Notes under the pieces: generated by a model
What the model was told of the DNA's origin: nothing
Database searches by the model: none
What the model saw: only the letters and a program-made list of their open reading frames with translations
Position numbers and translations under genes: made by a program
NCBI GenBank assembly: GCA_017613595.1
Contig: JAGADM010000126.1
Location: 1 to 6,726 of the forward strand
Length of the DNA: 6,726 nt
Reading direction: 5' to 3'
Source: Lachnospiraceae bacterium
GTDB taxonomy: Bacteria; Bacillota_A; Clostridia; Lachnospirales; Lachnospiraceae
Shown here: positions 1-6,395 of the stretch, in pieces
Numbering within the stretch: the first letter of the stretch is position 1
Layout: each line of letters begins with the position of its first letter

Positions 1-886
1 CGAATACGATGGTTACTTCATTCGCGGAAGTTTGTGCGTAGAATGTCTTATCGCCGAAGTCCTTGGAGTTCAGGGAAGTGACTACATTTTCATAATCGCC
101 GGGAGTATACCAGGTATAACCCTCTTTCAGATCGTAGTCTTTTCCGAAGGTGTATGTCTCCGAAGGCAGTTGTCTGCCGCCGGAATAGTAGTTAATGGTA
201 AATTTCTTGGGTGTCCATACGGGGTATAATTCCACATCTCCGACCATTTCAGAGTGAATATGATCTTTTACGTCGGCGGTTGCGGAAAAAGCCCAACCGA
301 GGAAATCTTCAAAATCCGTGTTGTCTAGCGGCGGGAATTCATCGTAATCTTTGCCTACTCCGGCAACATAGCTCATGTATTTATCATCGAAAGTACGGGG
401 CTGACCGTTGACGATATAGGTAATCGAGTATGTCCGTGCCGTTATATCGGCATAGAGAGAAATGTCACCGGTCATGGATTCGCTGATACTCTTATAGATA
501 TTACCGCGGCTGTCTTTCCAGCCGTTAAAGACAACATAGGGATCCGCTTCTTCAAAACCGAGATCGTTACAGGTCGGGAAACTTTCAGAATCCAAACCGT
601 ATCCGTAAGTATATTCCTTACTGGTGATTTCCTCCTCGTCATTGTAAAAGTAAACATAGAATACCCGCGGTGCCCATGCCGCGTAAACATCGATATCGCC
701 GGTTGCTGTTTCGGGGATACCATCCATTGTGCCTCCGGTCGCATCGAGCCAGCCGTCAAACCAATGTGTATCGGTATCTTCTAAAGCAGCAAATTCAGGA
801 ATGCCTACGCCGGCTTCATAAGTGTCGGTAGTCTTAACATCCACGGTAGGATCCGGGGTGGTTTTGTGGAATGTGATGTTGTAGAT
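1..886 (-). repeat. Four InlB B-type (Listeria-Bacteroides) protein repeats plus start of a fifth
   Basis: Within the FecR protein, residues about 481-552, 553-630, 631-706 and 707-769 each start with alternating aromatic/hydrophobic strands (YNITF, FYVYF, YSITY, FTINY). The first three contain an FxGW-like core (WFDGW, VFNGW, FLGW) and a TGD/VGD turn; all four end in a strand of the LYAxW type. A fifth begins at the window edge (VTIVF). These small beta-grasp-like modules are common in surface proteins of Firmicutes and Bacteroidetes, where they act as spacers or binding modules. The copies are diverged at DNA level, so this is an old array and not a recent duplication. The fourth copy lacks the GW core and may be degenerate. 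Confidence 0.8.
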
Positions 887-2326
887 GACCGGATCGTCGT
901 CGCCCGTATCATCTCCGATCTGATCTTCAATTGCCGGATTCTCGGTCTTCCCGCTTCCGCCGGTTTCGATAGGAGTAACCCCTTGACCGTTGTCGTCACC
1001 GGTCTGTTCGCCGGTTTCACTGCCTTCGCCGGTCTGTTCACCCGTACCGGTATTGTCACCGGTCTGTTCGCCGGTTTCACCGCCTTCGCCGGTCTGGTTC
1101 TCACCCGTGCCGGTATTATCGCCGGTCTGCTCACCCGTACCGGTGTTGTCACCGGTCTGCGTACCGCCGTTGTTATTATTGTTGGTATTATTGGGCTTGT
1201 TGTTATTGTTATTGGGCTTGTTGCCCTGCTGGTTGTTATTGCCCTGCTGATTGTTGCCGCCCTGCTGGTTCGGATCGGGGTCGGTGTTCGGATCGGGATC
1301 CGTGTTCGGGTCAGGGTCGGTGTTCGGGTCGGGATCGGTGTTCGGATCGGGGTCGGTGTTCGGATCGGGATCCGTATTCGGGTCCGGAGTTTCACCCTTA
1401 TCACGGTATTCGAGAATGCCGTCAATATAAACGGTGTTCATCGGTCCGTCCGCGCCTTTGACAACCTTCGGGTCCAGATTCTTCGGGAAGATAACGATTG
1501 CGTAGGTATAGCCGATGGGAACAATGCCGATCATGACTTCTTCGGTTACCTCTACAACCTTACCCTTGCCGGTGTCCGGACGCTTGTCGCGGTTGCCCCA
1601 GAATACGCGAACCTTCGAAACCTGGCATTTGCGTACGTAATTCGTGCCCGCGGTTTCCGGTACCGGTGTTACGAAATGGATACCGTTGCCGGCGCGCAGA
1701 ATACGGGTAAGATACCGGATGTCATCCCCTGCGATATGGTAAAGAGTCAGAGAAGTCTGGCCTTCCACAACGTAGTTGTCGGTGATCCAGCAGAGAACGA
1801 GCTTCGAAGAATCCGTCGCTTCGAAAGAGGTTCCCGTGTACTCGGTGTACTGCTGCGTCGGATCCGCGTAATCCTTCTCAACAACCGTGATGGTAATGGT
1901 TCCGCGGATGGCCATCGTCGTATTCGGCGTAACGATGTCATAGGAGGAGTCATTCGTAAGCTTATGCTGGATTTCGGTCAGCATTTTCCCCTGTTCAACA
2001 TAAACGACGGTTCTGCTCTTGGCGGCAGTCCCGGCGGCTTCAAGGGAAATAACCGTGTTCTCCTCTAGGAACACGTATTTGTCATCGTCCAGTTTGAGAC
2101 GCGCGTAACCGTCGCCCGGAACGGAAATACCGTCGCCGGAACGCAGCTTCATCTGCGGAACCGCATCGAGCGTCTGGCCGTCTCTTGTAACGGAGACTTT
2201 GCCGTTAACCTCAATGAGGACGATGGAACGATATCCTTTGTCTCTTGTCAGAAGAACAACAAGGATGATTACGGCAGCGACAACCGCAGTGCCGATTCCT
2301 CCGAAGAGGAGCAGTTTCTTCTTCAT
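1..2326 (-). CDS. Membrane-anchored FecR-domain surface protein with low-complexity stalk and InlB-like repeats (C-terminus off window)
   Basis: An open frame of 775 codons runs from ATG at 2326 off the left edge; no stop is present. The start is fixed by AGGAGG (2337-2332) five bases upstream. Residues 2-4 are Lys, 5-26 form one hydrophobic helix, and R28-D-K follows, which fits a signal anchor with the rest outside the cell. Residues about 37-150 are a FecR domain: GDGISV near 79-84, a GYARLKL strand near 93-99, then the typical TPN...IRGT motif at 133-143. Residues 150-314 are a beta-rich region I do not recognise. Then come DPNTDP repeats (315-353), an Asn/Gln/Gly run (354-388), TGEQ/TGDN repeats (389-449), and at least four InlB/Flg_new-like repeats (about 481-770) ending in motifs such as VYAAW and LYPVW. 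It is the third gene of the cyclase operon. No FecI-type sigma factor or TonB receptor lies nearby, so classical iron-citrate signalling is unlikely. The exact ligand or role is unknown; adhesion or signalling are possible. No cell-wall sorting signal can be judged because the end is missing. Confidence 0.9.
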   Translation of the reverse strand, partial: MKKKLLLFGGIGTAVVAAVIILVVLLTRDKGYRSIVLIEVNGKVSVTRDGQTLDAVPQMKLRSGDGISVPGDGYARLKLDDDKYVFLEENTVISLEAAGTAAKSRTVVYVEQGKMLTEIQHKLTNDSSYDIVTPNTTMAIRGTITITVVEKDYADPTQQYTEYTGTSFEATDSSKLVLCWITDNYVVEGQTSLTLYHIAGDDIRYLTRILRAGNGIHFVTPVPETAGTNYVRKCQVSKVRVFWGNRDKRPDTGKGKVVEVTEEVMIGIVPIGYTYAIVIFPKNLDPKVVKGADGPMNTVYIDGILEYRDKGETPDPNTDPDPNTDPDPNTDPDPNTDPDPNTDPDPNTDPDPNQQGGNNQQGNNNQQGNKPNNNNNKPNNTNNNNNGGTQTGDNTGTGEQTGDNTGTGENQTGEGGETGEQTGDNTGTGEQTGEGSETGEQTGDDNGQGVTPIETGGSGKTENPAIEDQIGDDTGDDDPVIYNITFHKTTPDPTVDVKTTDTYEAGVGIPEFAALEDTDTHWFDGWLDATGGTMDGIPETATGDIDVYAAWAPRVFYVYFYNDEEEITSKEYTYGYGLDSESFPTCNDLGFEEADPYVVFNGWKDSRGNIYKSISESMTGDISLYADITARTYSITYIVNGQPRTFDDKYMSYVAGVGKDYDEFPPLDNTDFEDFLGWAFSATADVKDHIHSEMVGDVELYPVWTPKKFTINYYSGGRQLPSETYTFGKDYDLKEGYTWYTPGDYENVVTSLNSKDFGDKTFYAQTSANEVTIVF
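995..1147 (-). repeat. TGEQ/TGDN-encoding repeat block, about 60-bp period with 30-bp subunits
   Basis: Bases 995-1054 and 1055-1117 are near-identical copies; the second carries an in-frame GTT insertion that adds one Asn. A further half unit follows at 1118-1147. On the minus strand they encode acidic, Gly/Thr/Gln-rich decapeptides such as GEQTGDNTGT. The block forms the membrane-distal part of the stalk before the InlB-like repeats. The low DNA divergence suggests recent duplication or slippage. Confidence 0.85.
1268..1384 (-). repeat. 18-bp tandem repeat encoding DPNTDP, 6.5 copies
   Basis: Six complete 18-bp units plus a 9-bp half unit encode the hexapeptide Asp-Pro-Asn-Thr-Asp-Pro in the FecR protein (residues 315-353). 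Units 1-2 (1268-1303) are identical over 36 bp to units 5-6 (1340-1375), which indicates recent higher-order duplication. The peptide is proline-rich and acidic and should form an extended, rigid stalk. The length is a multiple of three, so gain or loss of units keeps the frame. Confidence 0.95.
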
Positions 2327-2391
2327 GGAAACCTCCTAATGAAGTAAAAAGTTTTTCTGAACGATGACCGGAGCCATCGAAGGGAACAGAG
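2327..2391 (-). promoter_or_regulatory. Gap between TIM-barrel gene and FecR gene with strong ribosome binding site
   Basis: This 65-nt spacer holds AGGAGG at 2337-2332, five bases before the FecR ATG, which decides that start. I see no convincing hairpin with a T-tract and no clear -35/-10 pair, so the FecR gene is probably transcribed with the two genes before it. Confidence 0.7.
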
Positions 2392-3180
2392 TCAGCGCTG
2401 CTTCCGTCCGGGCAGGAAACCTGCCTTTTCAAGAAAGCGGAGAGAGGCGGTGAGGCGGTCCTCACCGGAGACCTCGATCAGAACGGAAGGGTCATTGCGG
2501 AAAAGGGTACGGTCACTTAAAACGGACCAGTCAATGCATCCGTCTCCGACCGGCAGATGCAGGTCTTCCTTTCCGTCATTATCGTTAATATGAATGTGCT
2601 TCACATACGGCGCGAGCGCGTCCAGCCATTCGTTCACCGGAACATCGGAGAGAAACGCGTGTGCGATGTCGAGACACACGCCGAAGTTGGGAACAGCCTT
2701 AAGTCCCTGTGCGACACGGCTTAAGAGCTCAGGCGACTCATCGAACATGTTCTCAAGGTAAATGTTCACGTCCGGATATTCCGCGCAGATATTGCCCCAG
2801 TAGCGGATGCTGCCCTCGACCCACTGGTCGCGGTAGGAGAGGGACTTGAAATCCGAAAGGTAGTTTGTGTGAAATACGACGCCTCTTGCCCCGAGCCGTT
2901 TCGTAATACCGATGCTCTGCCGCACGCGGAAGTCGGAGGCGTTTCTGATAAGCGGATCGCTGCTGCAGACGGTAATGTCGAGAAACGCGCCGTGAACCGT
3001 GTCTTCGGAAGTGTCGCGTCCGAGCCCGGTGTAAAGGCGGATCAGTTCATCAATCTTCGCGTCATCCTCCATAACGGCGGGACGGAAGAAATCGTTATAC
3101 TCGAACCGCAGACCGTACTGCTCCGCGAGCTTTTCCCAGGTTTTCATGTGTTCCGAATCGGGAATGCATTCCAGTATCAT
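2392..3180 (-). CDS. TIM-barrel metalloenzyme, sugar phosphate isomerase/epimerase-like (AP endonuclease 2 superfamily)
   Basis: A complete 262-residue protein of the xylose isomerase-like TIM-barrel superfamily. Motifs in order are VHGAF (H63), VVFHTN (H104), YLENM (E143), GVCLDIAH (D171, H174), KHIHINDNDG (H197), EDLHLPVGDG (D206, H208) and LIEVSG (E236). By eye these match the nine metal ligands of endonuclease IV (H69, H109, E145, D179, H182, H216, D229, H231, E261), including the D-x-x-H and D-x-H spacings. The NDNDG...HLPVGDGCIDW stretch is, however, very typical of sugar phosphate isomerases and epimerases, and the length is shorter than endonuclease IV (about 280). No signal peptide is seen, so it should be cytoplasmic. 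Its ATG overlaps the cyclase TGA (ATGA, 3180-3177), with only a weak AGGGTG upstream, so translation is probably coupled. The substrate is unknown; isomerase, epimerase or phosphodiesterase (as in the related CbiR group) all remain possible. Confidence 0.88.
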   Translation of the reverse strand: MILECIPDSEHMKTWEKLAEQYGLRFEYNDFFRPAVMEDDAKIDELIRLYTGLGRDTSEDTVHGAFLDITVCSSDPLIRNASDFRVRQSIGITKRLGARGVVFHTNYLSDFKSLSYRDQWVEGSIRYWGNICAEYPDVNIYLENMFDESPELLSRVAQGLKAVPNFGVCLDIAHAFLSDVPVNEWLDALAPYVKHIHINDNDGKEDLHLPVGDGCIDWSVLSDRTLFRNDPSVLIEVSGEDRLTASLRFLEKAGFLPGRKQR

Positions 3181-5024
3181 ATCTTCACCCTGTAAACAAA
3201 GATTTTGCGGGATTTGCCCTTAAGAGGAATCTCGCCGACATCTTCGGTTTCAATGCGGCCTTCAAGCCGTTTCTTAACTTCTTCGCTGATCAGGATCTCG
3301 CCGGCCTTCGCGTTGCTCTCAAGACGGGACGCCGTATTGACCGTATCGCCGATGGCGGTGTAATCCATACGGAAGCTGCTGCCGATGTTGCCGATGATGG
3401 CTTCGCCGCAGTTCACGCCGATGCCGTAGCTGACCTTCTTGCCGAACCGTTCCATCAGCTTTTCACCGAGTGCCTCGGAAGCTCTCGCGATATCGCAGGC
3501 GGTCATGACCGCGTGGTATACGTAATCGTCAAGGTCGAACGGCGAGTTGAAAACCGCCATGGCAGCGTCGCCGATGAACTTGTCGAGGGTTCCTTTATTT
3601 TTGAAAATGGCATCGGTAATGACGCCGAAATATTCGTTCAGAATGTCTACGACTTCCTCAGGGGCGAGATTCTCGGACATTGTCGTGAAGCCTCGGATGT
3701 CGACGAAGAGAACGGCGATGTCCTTGTGCCGTCCGCCGAGCTGCAGCTCGTACGTGCCGGAGCCCGCAACGTCGTCAACGATCTCGGGGGCCACATACAT
3801 ACGGAACGCCTTGTTGATCTTCTGACGCTCGGAACGCGCGGACAGGTAGTGATACACTATCCCGCCGATGATCAGAAGAATGCATGCCGCAAGCATGTAA
3901 AGAAGCGGAATATAAAGCCCGTTCTTATAAAAAAGGATAGACGATACAACATGAACAACCGCCGCACCCGCGCAAAGCAGGATGCCCTTTACGATTCCGA
4001 GGTGGAAGAGCGCGAAGCAGAGAAGACCGCTCACCAGTCCGTAGATCACAGCGAGCACGATCCTGTCGGCGTCAACCTGGAACCGGTTGCCGTAAACCGC
4101 TTCCATAATGTTGGCGTGAACCTCGACCCCGTACATTTTGGAATCGCCGGAGGCAAATGCGATGCGGAAATCGTCCTGCAGTCCGGGCGCGTAGGCGCCG
4201 ACGATCACGATGTTGTTCGCGTAGTTCTTTCCGGTAACCCTGCCTTCGATCAGATCCCTGAAGGATACACGGTCGAAGTCGCCGGGCTTGCAGGTGTAGG
4301 AGAAACGTTTCTTCACGCGGCTGTCCTTCGAGTAGTCCGGCACCGCGAAATCCGCGAATTCCGGATGCATTGCCGCGTAGGAGGGATTTGCTTCCACGTA
4401 GGACTGAAACTCCTTCAGAACGGCTGCCGCGAAGCAGTCGTTCCATGCGCCTTCATAGGTGAGACCGGTAACGGCTCTCGTAACGAAATCGTAGTGGTCC
4501 GTTTCGCAGTCGGTCAGTCCGACCGTGACAACGTCATTTAACTCTTTATAAGGAAGAGTAACGGAATCGATGTGATAAAGTGTGTCTTCGGTAAGCTTCT
4601 CGCGCCCGTTGCCGTGTTCGGAATAGGAAACGCGGCTTCCGGCAACAACATTGCCGGAGTTCTTCGCGGCTTCGACAAATGCGGCGTCTCCCTCGGCATC
4701 CTTATAGCCGGTGAAAAGCATATCGAAAGCGATAACGGCGGGACGCGCCTCGTCGGCATTCAGCGCGCCGATCAGGTCCGCGTACATCTGCCGGGACCAG
4801 GTGGAAGGCTGCCCGTACGCTTCGAGGGTTGCCTCGTCAATGCAGACGATCGTAATCGGAAGAACCCCGACCGATTCGGACTGGTAGATCCGGTCGGTAA
4901 ACTGGGCGTCCCAGATCGAGAAGGCCGAGAAAAATGTCAGCAGAAAAACACATACCGCCGCGGCCAGTGAAACACCGATCCGGATATTCCATCCCGGCAG
5001 CGGGCGCTGATGTTTTCGAGCCAT
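3177..5024 (-). CDS. CHASE2-domain class IIIb adenylate cyclase, membrane-bound
   Basis: A complete 615-residue protein predicted to make cAMP from ATP. The start at 5024 follows a strong AAGGAGG about 7 nt upstream. Residues 13-37 are an N-terminal membrane helix. About 38-315 form an extracytoplasmic CHASE2 sensor domain (ITIVCIDEATLEAYG, PAVIAFDMLF, then GVEVHANIMEAVYGN). Three further helices lie at about 320-341, 345-366 and 371-393. A linker helix (AFRMYVAPEIVDDV) leads to the class III catalytic domain, about 434-612. Visible catalytic residues are metal-binding D442 (FVDIRGF) and D486 (FIGDA), adenine-selecting K482 and T556 (YTAIGD), and transition-state N563 and R567 (TVNTASRLE). 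Lys plus Thr marks class IIIb; guanylate cyclases carry Glu and Cys or similar there. No key residue is missing. It is the first gene of the operon, and the sensed signal is unknown. Confidence 0.93.
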   Translation of the reverse strand: MARKHQRPLPGWNIRIGVSLAAAVCVFLLTFFSAFSIWDAQFTDRIYQSESVGVLPITIVCIDEATLEAYGQPSTWSRQMYADLIGALNADEARPAVIAFDMLFTGYKDAEGDAAFVEAAKNSGNVVAGSRVSYSEHGNGREKLTEDTLYHIDSVTLPYKELNDVVTVGLTDCETDHYDFVTRAVTGLTYEGAWNDCFAAAVLKEFQSYVEANPSYAAMHPEFADFAVPDYSKDSRVKKRFSYTCKPGDFDRVSFRDLIEGRVTGKNYANNIVIVGAYAPGLQDDFRIAFASGDSKMYGVEVHANIMEAVYGNRFQVDADRIVLAVIYGLVSGLLCFALFHLGIVKGILLCAGAAVVHVVSSILFYKNGLYIPLLYMLAACILLIIGGIVYHYLSARSERQKINKAFRMYVAPEIVDDVAGSGTYELQLGGRHKDIAVLFVDIRGFTTMSENLAPEEVVDILNEYFGVITDAIFKNKGTLDKFIGDAAMAVFNSPFDLDDYVYHAVMTACDIARASEALGEKLMERFGKKVSYGIGVNCGEAIIGNIGSSFRMDYTAIGDTVNTASRLESNAKAGEILISEEVKKRLEGRIETEDVGEIPLKGKSRKIFVYRVKI

Positions 5025-5039
5025 GCTTTCCTCCTTCCG

Positions 5040-5062
5040 CGGACCCCGGCGTGAGTGGTCCG
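5040..5062 (-). other. Hairpin in the leader of the cyclase operon
   Basis: CGGACC and GGTCCG (5040-5045 and 5057-5062) form a perfect 6-bp stem with an 11-nt loop, just upstream of the cyclase Shine-Dalgarno. A 9-bp direct repeat CCTTCCGCG (5033-5041 and 5083-5091) also lies here, one copy covering part of the ribosome site. It could tune translation or be incidental. No T-tract follows, so it is not a terminator. Confidence 0.4.
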
Positions 5063-5118
5063 AAAACCGTCCGTGAACCGTGCCTTCCGCGTCTTTTCTG
5101 CATAAGAATCTATATTAC

Positions 5119-5148
5119 AATATACCACAATAAATATCACAAAAACAA
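5119..5148 (-). promoter_or_regulatory. Candidate promoter of the cyclase operon
   Basis: On the minus strand, TTGTTT (5148-5143), an 18-bp spacer, then TATATT (5124-5119), preceded by TGG, which gives an extended -10. The -35 matches only three of six consensus bases. This predicts a start near 5112 and a leader of about 90 nt. It lies back to back with the rpoD promoter. Confidence 0.5.
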
Positions 5149-5167
5149 CCTTATTTAATAATGTTTA

Positions 5168-5209
5168 CATTTTCCGAAAAAACGGGTTGACTTTGCTTTC
5201 CGGAAAATG
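5168..5209. promoter_or_regulatory. Inverted repeat CATTTTCCG / CGGAAAATG bracketing the rpoD -35
   Basis: A perfect 9-bp inverted repeat (5168-5176 and 5201-5209) with 24 bp between the arms is centred on the rpoD -35 element. Each arm is itself part of a small palindrome: TTTTC-C-GAAAA at 5170-5180 and TTTCCGGAAA at 5197-5206. The right copy runs into the extended -10. This geometry suits a dimeric regulator that blocks RNA polymerase, but no regulator is known from the window. Confidence 0.45.
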
Positions 5210-5216
5210 CTATAAT
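5187..5216 (+). promoter_or_regulatory. Strong sigma-A promoter of rpoD (extended -10)
   Basis: TTGACT at 5187-5192, an 18-bp spacer, and a perfect TATAAT at 5211-5216 preceded by TGC, an extended -10. AT-rich sequence upstream (5151-5182) may act as an UP element. The predicted transcription start is near 5223-5225. This makes an ATG at 5227 an unlikely start, since it would be essentially leaderless, and supports translation from 5263. Confidence 0.88.
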
Positions 5217-5228
5217 CCTTGCTTGTAT

Positions 5229-5251
5229 GCGCCCAGGCGCGAGAAAGAGGA
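5229..5251 (+). promoter_or_regulatory. 5'-end hairpin of rpoD mRNA and ribosome binding site
   Basis: GCGC-CCAG-GCGC (5229-5240) can form a tight hairpin almost at the predicted 5' end of the mRNA, a place where hairpins can slow decay. It is followed by GAAAGAGGA (about 5243-5251), an imperfect Shine-Dalgarno, 11-12 nt before ATG 5263. The spacing is longer than for the other genes here. Confidence 0.5.
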
Positions 5252-5262
5252 CGGACAGATAT

Positions 5263-6372
5263 ATGGCAGTGTCGGAATTTGAAGCAAAATTACAGGAGCT
5301 TGTAAAACTCGGAAATAAAAACAAAGGAATACTGGAAAGCAGCCAGATCGCGGACATCATGAAGGATGTCTGCCCGGAGAATAAAACCGATAAAGTATAT
5401 GACTATCTGGAGTCAAAGGGCATTCTCGTAATCACGAAAGAGGATGCCGGTCTTGACCCTGACGATATGGAACTGATGGAGATGGATGACGATATGCTTC
5501 CGCCTCCCAGCGAAGACGACCTGAACGAGATCACGGAAGCGCTTTCCGATGACCCCGTTAAGCAGTACTTAAGAGAGATCGGTTCCTACGCGCTTCTCAC
5601 CGCGGAAGAGGAAGTCGAGCTTGCGCAGAGAGTGGAGAACGGCGATCCCGCCGCGAAGCGCCGCCTGACCGAGGCGAACCTCCGTCTCGTTGTCAGCATC
5701 GCGAAGCGCTATGTGGGCCGCGGTCTTTCGTTTCTTGACCTGATCCAGGAGGGAAACCTCGGACTCATCAAGGCCGTAGACAAATTCGACCACGAAAAAG
5801 GATATAAGTTCAGCACGTATGCAACCTGGTGGATCCGTCAGGCAATCACGCGTTCCATCGCGGACCAGTCGAGAACGATCCGTATCCCCGTGCATATGTC
5901 CGAAGTCATCAATAAGACGTACCGCGTAAGCCGTAACCTGACGCAGGAACTCGGAAGAGAACCTACGGAGCAGGAGCTTGCCGACGCGATGGATATGCCG
6001 ATCGAGAAGGTGCGCGAGGTATTGAAGGTCAGCGCCGACCCGATTTCGCTTGACACGCCGATCGGTGAGGAGGACGACAGCCACCTCGGCGATTTCATTA
6101 AAGATGAAAATATGATGGGCCCGGAAGAGGCAACCTCTTACCGGATGCTGCAGGAGCAGATCGAGAAGCTTCTCGACACGCTTACCGACCGCGAGCGCCG
6201 CGTATTGAAGCTGCGGTTCGGTCTCGTTGACGGACGCTGCCAGACGCTTGAGGAAGTCGGAGCGGAGTTCGGCGTAACGCGTGAGCGTATCCGTCAGATC
6301 GAAGCGAAGGCGCTCCGCAAGCTTCGTCATCCGAACAAGGTGAAGCTGCTTCGCGGATACGAGCCCGACTAG
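5263..6372 (+). CDS. rpoD: Primary RNA polymerase sigma factor RpoD (SigA)
   Basis: The housekeeping sigma-70 factor that directs RNA polymerase to -35/-10 promoters. I choose ATG 5263 (369 residues) over the in-frame ATG 5227 because the promoter places the transcript start at about 5223-5225 and the only Shine-Dalgarno-like site precedes 5263. The length matches Firmicute SigA proteins. A short region 1.1 (about 5-58) is followed by an acidic linker. Region 1.2 starts at [12 protein letters not shown] (96-107). Regions 2.1-2.4 span about 131-212 and include [18 protein letters not shown], the melting motif [15 protein letters not shown], and the -10 recognition helix ending in RTIRIPVHM. 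Region 3 begins near 220 ([16 protein letters not shown]). Region 4.2 carries the -35 helix-turn-helix at about 328-356 ([19 protein letters not shown]). It is complete and appears monocistronic, with its own promoter and a terminator candidate downstream. No dnaG is seen upstream, where it usually lies. Confidence 0.98.
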   Translation: MAVSEFEAKLQELVKLGNKNKGILESSQIADIMKDVCPENKTDKVYDYLESKGILVITKEDAGLDPDDMELMEMDDDMLPPPSEDDLNEITEALSDDPVKQYLREIGSYALLTAEEEVELAQRVENGDPAAKRRLTEANLRLVVSIAKRYVGRGLSFLDLIQEGNLGLIKAVDKFDHEKGYKFSTYATWWIRQAITRSIADQSRTIRIPVHMSEVINKTYRVSRNLTQELGREPTEQELADAMDMPIEKVREVLKVSADPISLDTPIGEEDDSHLGDFIKDENMMGPEEATSYRMLQEQIEKLLDTLTDRERRVLKLRFGLVDGRCQTLEEVGAEFGVTRERIRQIEAKALRKLRHPNKVKLLRGYEPD

Positions 6373-6395
6373 TATATAATAGGAAAAAGCGCACA

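Noticed and set aside
1268..1384. Repeats as a CRISPR array or as calcium-binding RTX repeats
   Set aside because: The units are contiguous with no spacers and in frame with a protein; the peptide DPNTDP lacks the GGxGxD pattern.
805..1425. Minus-strand open frame of 206 codons rich in Thr/Arg/Ile
   Set aside because: It is a frame-shifted reading of the same repeat DNA that encodes the stalk of the FecR protein; the FecR frame is longer, has a ribosome site and recognisable domains.
866..2068. Plus-strand open frame of 400 codons
   Set aside because: It is the codon-register antisense of the FecR gene. It stays open because TTA, CTA and TCA codons are absent from that gene over this stretch; its product is a repetitive Val/Ile/Arg/Gly string and it has no sensible start site.
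1..2326. Classical FecR iron-citrate anti-sigma regulator
   Set aside because: No FecI-type sigma factor or TonB-dependent receptor is present, and the organism appears Gram-positive.
3513..4541. Plus-strand open frame of 342 codons
   Set aside because: Antisense shadow of the cyclase gene, whose catalytic motifs prove the minus strand is coding.
4837..5103. Small minus-strand frame starting in the cyclase leader with a basic N-terminus
   Set aside because: No ribosome site before it, and most of it overlaps the cyclase in another frame. A leader peptide is possible but unsupported.
5025..5112. c-di-GMP or other riboswitch in the cyclase leader
   Set aside because: The leader is short and shows only one simple hairpin; I find none of the conserved core bases of riboswitches I know.
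6373..6380. TATAAT just after the rpoD stop as a promoter
   Set aside because: No -35-like hexamer at 16-19 bp and no TGn extension; the TTGACA/TATACT pair further down is far better.
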